From positions 1 through 45,048 of the forward strand of contig JAEWFD010000032.1 of the NCBI GenBank assembly GCA_023388995.1: DNA of 45,048 nucleotides. The letters run 5' to 3'. How positions within the stretch are numbered: position 1 is the stretch's first letter; each line of letters opens with the position of its first letter. The position numbers and the translations under genes are program-made. The stretch is from Bacillota bacterium. GTDB lineage: Bacteria > Bacillota_I > Bacilli_A > Erysipelotrichales > Erysipelotrichaceae. The notes beneath the pieces were generated by a model. It worked only from the letters and a program-made list of their open reading frames with translations, did not search any database and had not been told where the DNA came from. Shown here piece after piece: positions 24,172 through 33,114 of the stretch.

Positions 24172-25362
24172 TTACAATTCCCAGGCGAGCAGCCTGCGTT
24201 CACCTTCTAATTGTTGAATTTCGGTAATATCCTGGCTGACCTCCAAGACTCCCTTATATACACCTTGTTCATTGCGCAGCGCAAAATATTGGATCAGAAT
24301 CTTGCGCTCTTTCATCGTGATCCAAAACATAGCATGATCCTGCCTGTTTTCTTTGAAGGCATTGATAATTTCCAATACCTTATCAACACTTTGCGGTGGA
24401 TGGCAATGCTTTACATTGCGCCCGATGGCGGCTTCAGACCGAAAGAAAATACGATCCTTTGGTTTTGAAAAATAACGCAGTATATTTTCTTCGTCAACAA
24501 AGGATAAATCGACAGGCAAGGCTCCAAGTATCATTGCAAGCTGATCAAAACGCAGACTTCCGGTAGTGCTTTGGTAGAACAACTGGTTAGGAATGAAAGC
24601 GGACGCTTGTTTGGTTATGCGGTTTGCCAGCAGGCGCTGCAGCTCATTCTCTGAGACCAGAGGAAATCCATATTCAAAACTTTGATTCAGAAGATCCTGT
24701 TCTTCTTCCTCACTCAGCCAAGCATTGCTTACTTTAAAAAGAAGCATTTCTTCCTTCATCACCAAAGAGCGCATCACAAAGAAGACATTGCCTGCAGCAA
24801 TCGTCACAGCAGAAACATCCAAAGGTTCCTGCTTAGTCAGCAGCTGCGCCTCTTTCAACATTGCCCGGATTTGATTATGCAAAGCCCACATGATTGCCAG
24901 ACCATCGAATTTATGATCTTTTTTCTCCAGCATGGGAAATAAAATATTTTCTTTTTTCGCATAATGAACAGCGAAGCCGGTCAGATCATCCAGAATCAGC
25001 TGCAAATCAGCAATGCGCTGCTGCACTGCCTTGGTCGTTAAGATTTGGGTGATATCAGCTAATCTGCGAATCAATCCTTGATTCTCCATATTCAAGCTGT
25101 CCAAAAATAAGGCGGGACGAAGCGTGCAAGGAGTTTGGTGCAGGCTATTATATACGACATGAATCACCTTGTCTAAATGCATCAAAATCTCGTCAGCAGC
25201 ATATCCTTCATTCAACACAGCAGTAAATATCTGAAATAAGTCTTCCGGCTGTACGGCAGTAATGGCATCCTTGTATTGTTCATATAATGCCAGCGAATCT
25301 TGCTGTTCCAGTAATCCGCGAATATAAGAACTTAACTGATTGATACGTATTTCAATTTCCAT
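24172..25362 (-). CDS. DUF438 / hemerythrin-like / PAS sensor protein
   Basis: A 396-residue cytoplasmic protein: N-terminal DUF438 helical domain (about 5-75), a hemerythrin-like HHE domain (about 85-215, with HYAKKENILFPML and MWALHNQIRAML supplying His and Glu ligands), and a C-terminal PAS domain (about 275-396, EENILRYFSKPKDRIFFR). Such proteins are thought to sense oxygen or nitric oxide through a di-iron centre. There is no output domain. ATG 25362 has AAAGGATG upstream; the 38 extra codons in the open frame are unlikely. Co-transcribed with the Cys-rich gene. Confidence 0.82.
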   Translation of the reverse strand: MEIEIRINQLSSYIRGLLEQQDSLALYEQYKDAITAVQPEDLFQIFTAVLNEGYAADEILMHLDKVIHVVYNSLHQTPCTLRPALFLDSLNMENQGLIRRLADITQILTTKAVQQRIADLQLILDDLTGFAVHYAKKENILFPMLEKKDHKFDGLAIMWALHNQIRAMLKEAQLLTKQEPLDVSAVTIAAGNVFFVMRSLVMKEEMLLFKVSNAWLSEEEEQDLLNQSFEYGFPLVSENELQRLLANRITKQASAFIPNQLFYQSTTGSLRFDQLAMILGALPVDLSFVDEENILRYFSKPKDRIFFRSEAAIGRNVKHCHPPQSVDKVLEIINAFKENRQDHAMFWITMKERKILIQYFALRNEQGVYKGVLEVSQDITEIQQLEGERRLLAWEL

Positions 25363-25541
25363 TGCGGTCACATCCTTTGCTATCTGTAGTATACCATGCA
25401 CCAAATTACTTGTCACGATGCGCACAAACCAAACAAATGAAAATTGCATATAATGAAACACGTATATCATTTGCATTTTCGGGCAGTTTGTACTAAGATA
25501 GTGAAACTAGCGGAATGTTGCATGTAGATTGGAGCGAAACG

Positions 25542-26057
25542 ATGAAATCTTTCCTGTATGGCATTAAAAGAATTAAAACGCTGGACCCCGCAGCACGTTC
25601 ATCACTTGAGGTGATTTTATTATATCCATCGGTACATGCGATGTTTTTCTATCGCATTGCCCATTATCTATATCGCTTGCATTTCTTCTTTCTGGCCCGT
25701 TTTCTCTCGCAGCTGGCCCGTTTTCTAACGGGGATTGAAATTCATCCCGGGGCACAGATCGGCAAAGGGTTTTTCATTGATCATGGCATGGGCGTTGTAA
25801 TTGGCGAAACCGTTATCATCAAAGATGATGTGACCATTTACCATCAAGTTACGCTAGGAGGAACCGGCAAAGAAAAAGGAAAACGGCATCCAACCATTGG
25901 CAATCAGGTTGTCATTGGTGCCGGGGCCAAAGTGCTGGGACCGATCAATGTAGGGGATTATGCCAAGATTGGTGCAGGTGCTGTCGTTACAAAAGATGTG
26001 TTAGACTATCAGACAGTTGTAGGAATACCTGCTAAGCCGCTTACACGTGAATCATAA
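25542..26057 (+). CDS. cysE: Serine O-acetyltransferase
   Basis: A 171-residue short-form serine acetyltransferase (EpsC-like length). The N-terminal helices (RSSLEVILLYPSVHAMFFYRIAH) are followed by the left-handed beta helix with FIDHGMGVVIGET, GGTGKEKGKRHP and repeated hexapeptides (VIGAGAKVLGPI). It makes O-acetylserine for cysteine synthesis. GGAG at 25531-25534 sets ATG 25542; the earlier ATG 25515 lacks a ribosome site. No cysK is beside it; single-gene unit ending in a terminator. Confidence 0.92.
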   Translation: MKSFLYGIKRIKTLDPAARSSLEVILLYPSVHAMFFYRIAHYLYRLHFFFLARFLSQLARFLTGIEIHPGAQIGKGFFIDHGMGVVIGETVIIKDDVTIYHQVTLGGTGKEKGKRHPTIGNQVVIGAGAKVLGPINVGDYAKIGAGAVVTKDVLDYQTVVGIPAKPLTRES

Positions 26058-26083
26058 ATCTCTCATCGGATGAGAGATTTTTT
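26056..26083. terminator. Terminator between cysE and the convergent gene
   Basis: AAATCTCTCAT / ATGAGAGATTT with a CGG loop and six T. The A run on the left arm allows use on the minus strand as well. Confidence 0.88.
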
Positions 26084-26085
26084 AG

Positions 26086-26517
26086 TTATTGGATGGAATT
26101 GATTTGTTCGAGGGTATATTGCTGATCTTGTTCATCAGAAATAGCTTCAGCTGCCTGCAGTGCAAGCTTCTTGTTTGCTTCCTTGTTGCTTTCATCTTGA
26201 AGCACTGCAAAGGCGCGGGCAACTGCTTCATAGCCAAAAGCCAAATCAAATCCGCCAATTTGATTGGCTGTGCATATTGCTAACGAATGTTGGGCATGAA
26301 GCAAGGCTGGTGCACCATATCCTAAGACGCTGTAGACACGGGCAACTTGCCATTCTCCCCGGGCATTGTGCAGCGGACTATTTTCTGTTCGCCATAGAAA
26401 GCAGGAAGTATGTGCTTTGTGCAGCATCAGAATATCATCTTCCGGCGTTCTGTCTGGTTTGTCGAGCAAGTCCCAGGTTTCGTTGAATAAGCGAATCGCT
26501 TCTGCTTTATGAGCCAT
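26086..26517 (-). CDS. Conserved TPR-like hypothetical protein
   Basis: A 143-residue, all-helical soluble protein of a family I recall as widespread but unnamed. Conserved features are the RTPEDDILMLHKAHTS segment, then ARGEWQVARVYSVLG, then HAQHSLAIC and FDLAFGYEAVARA, which read like two to three TPR-type helix pairs. AGAGG lies upstream of ATG 26517. It has no operon partner. No function can be assigned. Confidence 0.72.
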   Translation of the reverse strand: MAHKAEAIRLFNETWDLLDKPDRTPEDDILMLHKAHTSCFLWRTENSPLHNARGEWQVARVYSVLGYGAPALLHAQHSLAICTANQIGGFDLAFGYEAVARAFAVLQDESNKEANKKLALQAAEAISDEQDQQYTLEQINSIQ

Positions 26518-26598
26518 GTGTATGCCTCTTTTCTTTTTGTTGGAATCAGTATATCATAAGAGACAATTGATACCTATCAAATTCGATGGAGGCACTGC

Positions 26599-27399
26599 AT
26601 GATCTTGCGCGAAATTATCATACATCCAAATGGTCAAAGGGAGTATCCTTTTTCGGTACCGGCATTGGCTAACCTGACTAAGCTGTCTTTTGATACACCA
26701 ATTACAATTTTTGTTGGCGAAAATGGCAGTGGAAAATCAACATTGCTGGAAGGAATTGCCAAGTCTTGCAGGGCTATTAATATTGGCTTGCTGGACTCGA
26801 TGGAACAAGATGATACACTTGTGGGTTGCTATCCAATGAAACCGGTGTTTCATCCGGTCAGAAGAAAGCAAACCTGCTTCCTGCGCAGTGAAGATTTCAT
26901 AAACTTCATTCATCGCATGCATCAGTTGAAAAAGGAAATGCGCACTTCCTTGGATGATGTTGACCGCAATCATGCTAGACCAGGGAGTTATTCTCATTTG
27001 CTGGAACGATCTGTATATCAGAATTCCCTCCAAGCATTGGAGCAGCGCTATGCGTATGATTTGACAAAACGCAGCCATGGGGAAGGATATTTAGATTTCT
27101 TCAAGGCCCGCTTGCAACATAACAGCCTGTATTTTCTGGATGAACCGGAAACGCCTTTATCCATGCAAAATCAACTGACTCTTGCAACCATGATCCAAGA
27201 AGGGGTTGCCAACGAAAGCCAATTCATTATTTGCACGCATTCCCCCATTTTGATGGCAATGCCGCATGCAATAATTTACGAGTTTAGCGATCATGTTGCG
27301 AACATCGCCTTTGAAGAGGTTGAAAGTGTGCAGCTGCTCAAGCAATTTATGCAGTATCCCGATGCATTTATGCGCCATCTTGCAGATCCGCCAAAATAA
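26599..27399 (+). CDS. AAA/SMC-like ATPase with early Walker A
   Basis: A 266-residue AAA_21-type ATPase with no extra domains: Walker A GENGSGKST at residues 40-48, a signature-like SHGEGYLDFF at about 159-168, Walker B LYFLDEPE at 177-184, and a CTHSP H-loop motif. Single-domain proteins of this sort (YheP-like) are common and of unsettled role, with some in anti-phage or ABC-like systems. GGAGG at 26586-26590 gives the start. It is a lone gene between minus-strand genes, so there is no evidence for a defence role here. Confidence 0.8.
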   Translation: MILREIIIHPNGQREYPFSVPALANLTKLSFDTPITIFVGENGSGKSTLLEGIAKSCRAINIGLLDSMEQDDTLVGCYPMKPVFHPVRRKQTCFLRSEDFINFIHRMHQLKKEMRTSLDDVDRNHARPGSYSHLLERSVYQNSLQALEQRYAYDLTKRSHGEGYLDFFKARLQHNSLYFLDEPETPLSMQNQLTLATMIQEGVANESQFIICTHSPILMAMPHAIIYEFSDHVANIAFEEVESVQLLKQFMQYPDAFMRHLADPPK

Positions 27400-27430
27400 A
27401 GCCAGCATCCGCAAGATACTGGCTGTTTTC
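27400..27430. terminator. Bidirectional terminator between ATPase and bactofilin genes
   Basis: AGCCAG / CTGGCT with an inner ATC / GAT pair separated by single mismatched bases; GTTTTC follows on the plus strand and TTTATTTT on the minus strand. Confidence 0.7.
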
Positions 27431-27852
27431 TATCCTTTTAATATATTGACGATGCCGTTAATCTTGGCACCTTCTTTGACTTTCATATTGCTGGCATCGA
27501 TGTTTCCTTGAATCCAGGCATTCGGTCCTATCGAAATAGACTCCTCGACTTGGATGTTGCCGATGCAAACCCCATTGACGATAATATTTTTTGCTTCGAT
27601 ATTGCCATTGTAGTCCGTAGACTCCTCGATGGCCACATTACCTGTGGCGTGAATATTGCTATTCAAATAATGATTGCGAATGGTAATGTTGCGACCTGAG
27701 ATTTCACCTTCCACATGTCCGTCAATCAAAACATCGTGCTGGCAGGTGATGCTCCCGAGAACCTCGCCGTAAATCTCAATGCCGTTGACACATTCAATGC
27801 TGCCCTCAATTTTAAGTTCAGGGCCTAAATTTGTTTTCTCATTCTGGCTCAT
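27430..27852 (-). CDS. Bactofilin family protein (short)
   Basis: A 140-residue bactofilin. After about ten residues the whole chain is a short-repeat beta helix (IEGSIECVNGIEIYGEVLGS, ending KEGAKINGIVN), the fold that polymerises into cytoskeletal filaments. GGGAGG precedes ATG 27852 by 8 bases. It is the last gene of a three-gene operon with another bactofilin and an unknown 414-residue protein; two bactofilins may co-polymerise. Bactofilins shape cells and place enzymes, but the task here is unknown. Confidence 0.88.
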   Translation of the reverse strand: MSQNEKTNLGPELKIEGSIECVNGIEIYGEVLGSITCQHDVLIDGHVEGEISGRNITIRNHYLNSNIHATGNVAIEESTDYNGNIEAKNIIVNGVCIGNIQVEESISIGPNAWIQGNIDASNMKVKEGAKINGIVNILKG

Positions 27853-27866
27853 TGATTTTCCTCCCG

Positions 27867-28436
27867 CTAGCGCTTAATCTTGATGTTGCCTTGAATTGCA
27901 GCACCATCATCAATGACAATATTCCGTCCGGTCACATTGCCGTATACTTCGGCAGTCGCATAAAGGCGGATTTTTTCTTTGGCGTAAATATTACCGTAAA
28001 TGACTCCTTGCAAAGCGATGCTGGAGTTCCAGCAATCTCCTTGAATCTTGGCTTTTTCATCAATGAAAACATCCTGTTCGCAACTAATGGGGCCTACAAT
28101 CTGGCACCCTCGAACTTCAAGGCTGGTACATTTGACAGAACCATCCACATCACCATATACCTGCAAATGGTCATTGCAGGTAATGTTTCCAATGACTTTG
28201 CCATTCATTTGCAAGGGAGCTGATGTTGTAATATCGCCAAATACCGTTGCATCTGCACGAATGACAGATAAGCGGGGATCTCTTGATGCATCAATGGGAA
28301 CAAATTTGCCTGCAGAAGATGTGGTTGTTCTTTCTTCTGCAAATGTACTTTCATTTTGTTCCGACTGATGACCAGCAGGTTGTTCGTTTTCTTCTATTTC
28401 ATCCAGAAAACGATTTAGTCGATCTTTGAATTTCAT
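27867..28436 (-). CDS. Bactofilin family protein (with N-terminal tail)
   Basis: A 189-residue bactofilin. A 50-residue charged, flexible N-terminal tail (KFKDRLNRFLDEIEE, then acidic/Ser-Thr-rich) leads into the beta-helix core (VFGDITTSAPLQMNGKVIGN onward, ending GAAIQGNIKI). N-terminal tails of this sort often carry membrane or partner contacts. AAAGGGGG lies before the start. It is separated by 14 bases from the second bactofilin and by 24 from the unknown gene upstream, so all three are co-transcribed. Confidence 0.88.
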   Translation of the reverse strand: MKFKDRLNRFLDEIEENEQPAGHQSEQNESTFAEERTTTSSAGKFVPIDASRDPRLSVIRADATVFGDITTSAPLQMNGKVIGNITCNDHLQVYGDVDGSVKCTSLEVRGCQIVGPISCEQDVFIDEKAKIQGDCWNSSIALQGVIYGNIYAKEKIRLYATAEVYGNVTGRNIVIDDGAAIQGNIKIKR

Positions 28437-28460
28437 GATGCAACCCCCTTTCAGGTTTTA

Positions 28461-29705
28461 TTATGATAGATTGTAAAGGGAAAAAGGAATACCGGATGGT
28501 GTTTCAATCTTTTTTAACGTGTCCATTGCCCATGCTTTATCTTCCGGGTTTTGGTACATCATCATTACATTTGCATAAGATGTAGATCCTTGAATGAATG
28601 CTTGCAGAATATGCAATGTTCCGTGATCTGATTCCTGCTCTTTGAATTGGCCGACATAGGCATACCCGTCGATTTCTTCCTGGAAATCAACTGCCTCCAG
28701 CATATTCCGGGGATCCATGACTTGCCCCGGTACAGCTTCCGGAACGATTTGAATGCGGATGGTACGTCCGATATCCCGCAGCAGCAAAGCACCGTCGTCA
28801 TTGGATAAGGCATACGTACCGGATGCTTTCAAGCCGTAATTCATTGGCAGCAGATAGTGCACATCATGGCGTAAATAACCGATATTTGGCTGATTCATAT
28901 CCGCTTCTTCATTTAAGTTCAAATATGGAATTCCATTATTAGCGCAAACTTCCTGCCAAAGGGCATGCGGCAATGTAATTGTCGGCTCTACCATACGGGC
29001 GACCTCCAAATGCCGGATAATTGAACGAATCAGATTCGCTTCTTCTTGGGTAACCGGTTTGCGCCATTTATATTGATTCCATAGCTGGAATAACGCAATT
29101 TGCTTATGATAAAGCGGTGTTTTTCCTTCATCGAACCAAACGAAGTAAGATTGTGCAAATTCCAAAAAAGAGGATCCTTGCAGATAAGACTCAATCATAT
29201 GTTGGGTATAGCTGCCAAATGGCGTCACGATCTCATATGCCTGTGTTGGATACCAAGGATTGCTCCAAGCAAGATAATCTGTATGTAAAGACTCCGGTGT
29301 TCTTTCTTTCAAAATAGAAGTAAGCAACTCCCGCAGATCTTTGGTATGTTCTTTTTGCAATTGTCCGAAACCCTTGGTATTTTGGTAATCAGTCGGATCT
29401 TGGATATCAAAGTGAACAACCATTTTATGTTCTAATGATTCCAGAATATCAATGACTGCTTTATGGAATCCAGGACCTGCGATAGATGTTACTGAGGATG
29501 CCTCTAATAGTGTTTCTGTTACATGAAAGTGCAAAGTTCCATTCGGGCAGATTCGCATTTCGAAGTCATGATCACCAAATTTCAGCAATTCGGCGTCATA
29601 TTCTCCTTCGACATTAATATCGCCTACGAACTTCATGAATTGATCTATTGCTATTTTACGAGCAAATAAGCCTTTCTTATATTTTGCTTTGATAGATATG
29701 CTCAC
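28461..29705 (-). CDS. Unknown 414-residue protein, first gene of the bactofilin operon
   Basis: A 414-residue soluble protein without membrane segments or signal peptide, and not assignable by me to a family. The N-terminal 90 residues are beta-rich, the middle 230 residues are mixed with aromatic-rich helices, and the C-terminal 130 residues again look beta-rich. The start is GTG 29705: AGGAGG (complement of 29714-29719) lies 8 bases upstream. Because it heads the operon with two bactofilins, it may be a bactofilin-binding or structural protein; that is inference only. Confidence 0.7.
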   Translation of the reverse strand: MSISIKAKYKKGLFARKIAIDQFMKFVGDINVEGEYDAELLKFGDHDFEMRICPNGTLHFHVTETLLEASSVTSIAGPGFHKAVIDILESLEHKMVVHFDIQDPTDYQNTKGFGQLQKEHTKDLRELLTSILKERTPESLHTDYLAWSNPWYPTQAYEIVTPFGSYTQHMIESYLQGSSFLEFAQSYFVWFDEGKTPLYHKQIALFQLWNQYKWRKPVTQEEANLIRSIIRHLEVARMVEPTITLPHALWQEVCANNGIPYLNLNEEADMNQPNIGYLRHDVHYLLPMNYGLKASGTYALSNDDGALLLRDIGRTIRIQIVPEAVPGQVMDPRNMLEAVDFQEEIDGYAYVGQFKEQESDHGTLHILQAFIQGSTSYANVMMMYQNPEDKAWAMDTLKKIETPSGIPFSLYNLS

Positions 29706-29894
29706 TCTTAATTCCTCCTGAATGAAGATTGCTTCAATCTTAAGTGTACCTAAAAAATAACATCACGTCAATAATGCATTGTTTTAATCATGGTTATCCA
29801 CCCTTTTTTATTCTGCTCCTAATTGCTGTTTTCAAGAATTATATCGAATTTTTTTGGAATTTCATGAAGTAATGTAAAACTATGCGGTTTTTCA

Positions 29895-29923
29895 TTTCAA
29901 TCTGGAAAAAACTACGATATAAT
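29895..29923 (+). promoter_or_regulatory. Promoter of the rsmG-noc-parAB cluster
   Basis: TATAAT at 29918-29923 with TTTCAA at 29895-29900 and a 17-base spacer. The start of rsmG follows 25 bases later. Confidence 0.6.
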
Positions 29924-29948
29924 AAGTGGGCAGAACTGAGGGAGTTTC

Positions 29949-30647
29949 ATGAATCAAAGTGAATTTGCGAGCCGCTTGCAACAACTACAAATCAATTTTA
30001 CCTCACAAGCAAGTGATGCTTTTTATCGTTATTATGAATTGCTTGCAGAGTGGAATGAGAAGATGAATTTAACGGCAATCACAGCGCTGGAAGATGTTTA
30101 TGACAAGCACTTCTATGATTGCGTGCTGCCGGCAATTCGCCTGTCATTGACGAAAGGAAAGCTTTGTGATGTTGGCGCTGGTGCCGGTTTTCCGTCAATT
30201 CCGATGAAAATTCTATTTCCGGAACTGGAGGTTACCATTGTGGAACCGCTGCAAAAACGCTGTGTATTCTTACAAGAGCTGGTGCATCAGCTGGATCTGC
30301 AGCAAGTGCAAATTGTAAATGCACGGGCAGAGGAATTTGCGCAAGAGCATCGGGAGTCTTTTGATGTCGTAAGTGCACGTGCCGTGGCAAATTTACAGAT
30401 GTTATCCGAATTATGTATTCCTTTGGTTAAAGTAAATGGAATCTTTCTGGCCATGAAAGGGAGCAGCGGGCAGGAAGAAGCAAAGCAGGCAGCCAAAGCA
30501 ACAGCGTTGCTGGGATGCAAACTAGAACATATCGACGAAGAAAAAGTGGGAGATCATACGCATGTGAATCTGGTGTATCGCAAGATCACGAAAACACCAA
30601 GTCAATATCCACGGATGTTTGCGAAGATCAAGAAGAATCCCCTATAG
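29949..30647 (+). CDS. rsmG: 16S rRNA (guanine527-N7)-methyltransferase RsmG
   Basis: A 232-residue methyltransferase. The SAM-binding GAGAGFPSIPMKI motif (about residue 77) and MNLTAI near residue 36 are diagnostic for RsmG/GidB. It methylates G527 in the 30S decoding centre; loss gives low-level streptomycin resistance. GAGGGAG at 29938-29944 is the ribosome site. It lies next to noc as in B. subtilis; the mnmG gene that usually precedes it is absent. Confidence 0.95.
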   Translation: MNQSEFASRLQQLQINFTSQASDAFYRYYELLAEWNEKMNLTAITALEDVYDKHFYDCVLPAIRLSLTKGKLCDVGAGAGFPSIPMKILFPELEVTIVEPLQKRCVFLQELVHQLDLQQVQIVNARAEEFAQEHRESFDVVSARAVANLQMLSELCIPLVKVNGIFLAMKGSSGQEEAKQAAKATALLGCKLEHIDEEKVGDHTHVNLVYRKITKTPSQYPRMFAKIKKNPL

Positions 30648-30661
30648 GAGCATGAAAAACA

Positions 30662-31429
30662 ATGAGAGAAGTATATCATATTCCGGTTGACCAGATTACT
30701 ACCAATCAACATCAGCCGCGTGTTTATTTTGATGAAGATGCCCTTGCGGATTTGGCACTGTCTATCAAGCACAACGGGCTGCTGCAGCCTGTTGTTGTCC
30801 GGAAAGTGGAGCAAGGATATGAAATTGTTGCAGGTGAGAGGCGTTTTCGTGCTTGCAAACTAAACAACTATAAAGAGATTCCAGTCCTTATTTTGGACAT
30901 TGATGAACAAAAAAGTGCTGAACTGGCATTGATTGAGAATATTCAAAGACAAGATTTAACGGCTATTGAAGAGGCCAAAGCATTTGTGAATATTATTCGC
31001 AACAGCGGTTGTACCCAAGAAGAAGTAGCACGCAAAGTAGGGAAGTCACAGGCTTCTGTAGCGAATAAAATTCGCTTGTTGCAATTGCCCGATGAGATTC
31101 AAGATGCTGTTTCAGCATCAAAGATTACCGAACGTCATGCGCGGGCACTATTGTCAGTAGAACCGGAAAAGCAAGTGGATGTCTATCAGGCAATTGTGAA
31201 AAAAGGATTTAATGTTCGCAAAAGCGAAGAATACATAGCAAAATTAAAAGCTCCATCAGAAACAAAAAAGAAACCGATGCTGATGGGGTTGACCAAAAAT
31301 GTGAAGATTGCGATGAATACAATTCATCAAGCAGTACAAATGATCAATAAGACCGGTATTTCGGTAGCGGTTGAAGAGCAAGATGCCGGAAAGGATATCA
31401 TCATGATCGTTCGCATTCCCAAACAGTAA
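30662..31429 (+). CDS. noc: Noc-like nucleoid occlusion protein (ParB family)
   Basis: A 255-residue ParB-family protein: N-terminal CTP-binding domain with GERRFRA (about 58-64) and ENIQRQDL, central helix-turn-helix (TQEEVARKVGKSQASVANKIRLL), and a C-terminal segment (VKIAMNTIHQAVQMINKTG) like the end of Noc. B. subtilis Noc starts with a membrane-binding amphipathic helix of about 20 residues; this protein begins directly with REVYHIPVDQI, and no upstream in-frame extension with a ribosome site is seen. AGGAG at 30646-30650 serves the start. Position between rsmG and parA supports Noc over a second ParB. Confidence 0.85.
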   Translation: MREVYHIPVDQITTNQHQPRVYFDEDALADLALSIKHNGLLQPVVVRKVEQGYEIVAGERRFRACKLNNYKEIPVLILDIDEQKSAELALIENIQRQDLTAIEEAKAFVNIIRNSGCTQEEVARKVGKSQASVANKIRLLQLPDEIQDAVSASKITERHARALLSVEPEKQVDVYQAIVKKGFNVRKSEEYIAKLKAPSETKKKPMLMGLTKNVKIAMNTIHQAVQMINKTGISVAVEEQDAGKDIIMIVRIPKQ

Positions 31430-31455
31430 TAAAGCAACGTAGAAGGAGAAGCAAT

Positions 31456-32223
31456 ATGGGCAAAATCATTTCGATTTCAAATCAAAAAGGGGGCGTAGGA
31501 AAAACCACTACCGCAATTAATCTTGCGGCAGGCTTGGCGTATTCTGATAAGAAAGTATTGTTGATTGATTTTGACCCCCAAGCAAATGCAACACAAGGTG
31601 TAGGTGTGAAGGTCAAGGATACCCAGCCAAGCATCTATGATGTGCTGCTGACAGATATTCCGGCGAAGAATGCCATCATAAAATTGAAGAAGCCGCCGTT
31701 TGATTTGTTGCCAACAACGATTAACCTGGCTGGTGCAGATTTGGAAATGGTGGAATACAAAGTTGGCCGGGAGACATTGCTTAAGAAAAAATTGGATGAA
31801 ATCCGGCATTTATATGATTTTATTATCATTGATTGTCCGCCTTCTCTTGGATTGTTGAATACAAATGCATTGACTGCTGCTGACAGCGTGATTATACCGG
31901 TCCAATGCGAGTATTATGCATTGGAGGGATTGACTCAGCTGCTGTCCACCATTCGCTTGGTGCAGCGGTTATTCAATGAAAACTTGAAAATTGAGGGTGT
32001 ACTGCTTACCATGCTGGATGGGCGTACCAAATTAGGGCTGGAAGTCATGCAGGAAGTACGCAAGTATTTCAAAGAACGAGTATACAAGAGCTTTATTCCG
32101 CGGAATATCAAGTTAAGTGAAGCGCCTTCCAGCGGACAAAGCATATTTGATTATGATGTTCGTTCAGAGGGTGCCAGAGCATATGCGAATATGGCAAAGG
32201 AAGTTATTGACCAAAACAAATAG
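31456..32223 (+). CDS. parA: Chromosome partitioning ATPase ParA (Soj)
   Basis: A 255-residue ParA/MinD-type ATPase with the deviant Walker A KGGVGKTT at residues 11-18 (signature lysine K11) and the DCPPSLGLLN motif near 124. No N-terminal extra domain, as for chromosomal Soj. GGAG precedes the start; parB follows 11 bases later. It binds DNA as an ATP dimer and works with ParB and parS in origin segregation. Confidence 0.95.
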   Translation: MGKIISISNQKGGVGKTTTAINLAAGLAYSDKKVLLIDFDPQANATQGVGVKVKDTQPSIYDVLLTDIPAKNAIIKLKKPPFDLLPTTINLAGADLEMVEYKVGRETLLKKKLDEIRHLYDFIIIDCPPSLGLLNTNALTAADSVIIPVQCEYYALEGLTQLLSTIRLVQRLFNENLKIEGVLLTMLDGRTKLGLEVMQEVRKYFKERVYKSFIPRNIKLSEAPSSGQSIFDYDVRSEGARAYANMAKEVIDQNK

Positions 32224-32234
32224 GAGGTGATGAT

Positions 32235-33110
32235 ATGGCTGAGAAGAAACGCTTGGGCAGAGGATTGGATGCGATTTTCGGGGCGGATGTAAGCAGTGCT
32301 TTGGAAGATATTCAAAAAGGATATGCACATGAGTCCATTGAAACAAGCAAACAAACAATTCCCTTGAAAGAAATTCGAGTCAATCCGTATCAACCGAGAA
32401 TTACATTTGATGAAACGAAGCTGCAGGAACTGAGTGATTCCATCAAGGAACACGGAGTTTTCACTCCGGTGCTTGTCAAAAAGGCGATTAAAGGCTATGA
32501 ATTGATTGCGGGCGAACGGCGTGTGCGGGCGTCCAGAATGGCAGGATTGGAAGAAATTCCTGCGATGATTGTGGATTTTTCTGATGAGCAGATGATGGAA
32601 ATTGCCCTTCTGGAGAATATTCAGCGGGAAAACTTATCAGTAATTGAAGAAGCGAAGGGATATGCCAGCTTGATTGAACGTCTGCAATATACGCAGGAAC
32701 AACTTGCAAAGCGTGTCGGGAAATCCCGTGAGCATGTGGCAAATACTATGCGTTTGCTGAAATTGCCGGAAGCAGTTCAGCAGATGGTGATTGAAAATAA
32801 AGTCAGCATGGGGCATGTCCGGGCATTGCTGTCGCTGGAACCGCAAGAAATTTTGAGCATTGCCAGCAAAATTGCCAAAGAAGGTCTATCTGTCCGGGCA
32901 GTTGAAAAGCTGGTGCAAGAAATGCATCAGAATGCCGAGCAACCAGTGAGAGAAGAACCGAAGCTGCCGGATTATAGCTATGTGGAAAGATTATTGAGTG
33001 ATCGCTTGCAAACCAAAGTACGTGTTGGAAATAAGCAGATCGTGATTTCTTTTGAAGACACCGCCGAACTGAACCGCATGCTGGAATTGATGCAGATGCT
33101 GGAAGAGTAA
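32235..33110 (+). CDS. parB: Chromosome partitioning protein ParB (Spo0J)
   Basis: A 291-residue ParB. The N terminus has the ParA-contact motif KKRLGRGLDAIFG; the CTP-binding domain has GERRVRA and ENIQREN; the helix-turn-helix is TQEQLAKRVGKSREHVANTMRLL; a C-terminal dimer domain of about 50 residues follows. AGGAGGTGAT directly upstream. No good parS (TGTTTCACGTGAAACA) was found in the window. Confidence 0.95.
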   Translation: MAEKKRLGRGLDAIFGADVSSALEDIQKGYAHESIETSKQTIPLKEIRVNPYQPRITFDETKLQELSDSIKEHGVFTPVLVKKAIKGYELIAGERRVRASRMAGLEEIPAMIVDFSDEQMMEIALLENIQRENLSVIEEAKGYASLIERLQYTQEQLAKRVGKSREHVANTMRLLKLPEAVQQMVIENKVSMGHVRALLSLEPQEILSIASKIAKEGLSVRAVEKLVQEMHQNAEQPVREEPKLPDYSYVERLLSDRLQTKVRVGNKQIVISFEDTAELNRMLELMQMLEE

Positions 33111-33114
33111 TAAC

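Noticed and set aside
26039..26054. A parS-like site around CACGTG in cysE
   Set aside because: Only 12 of 16 positions match the parS consensus, with a poor left arm; no ParB site can be claimed.
26599..27399. The AAA ATPase as part of a defence island
   Set aside because: It is a single gene between housekeeping genes with normal composition and no nuclease partner.
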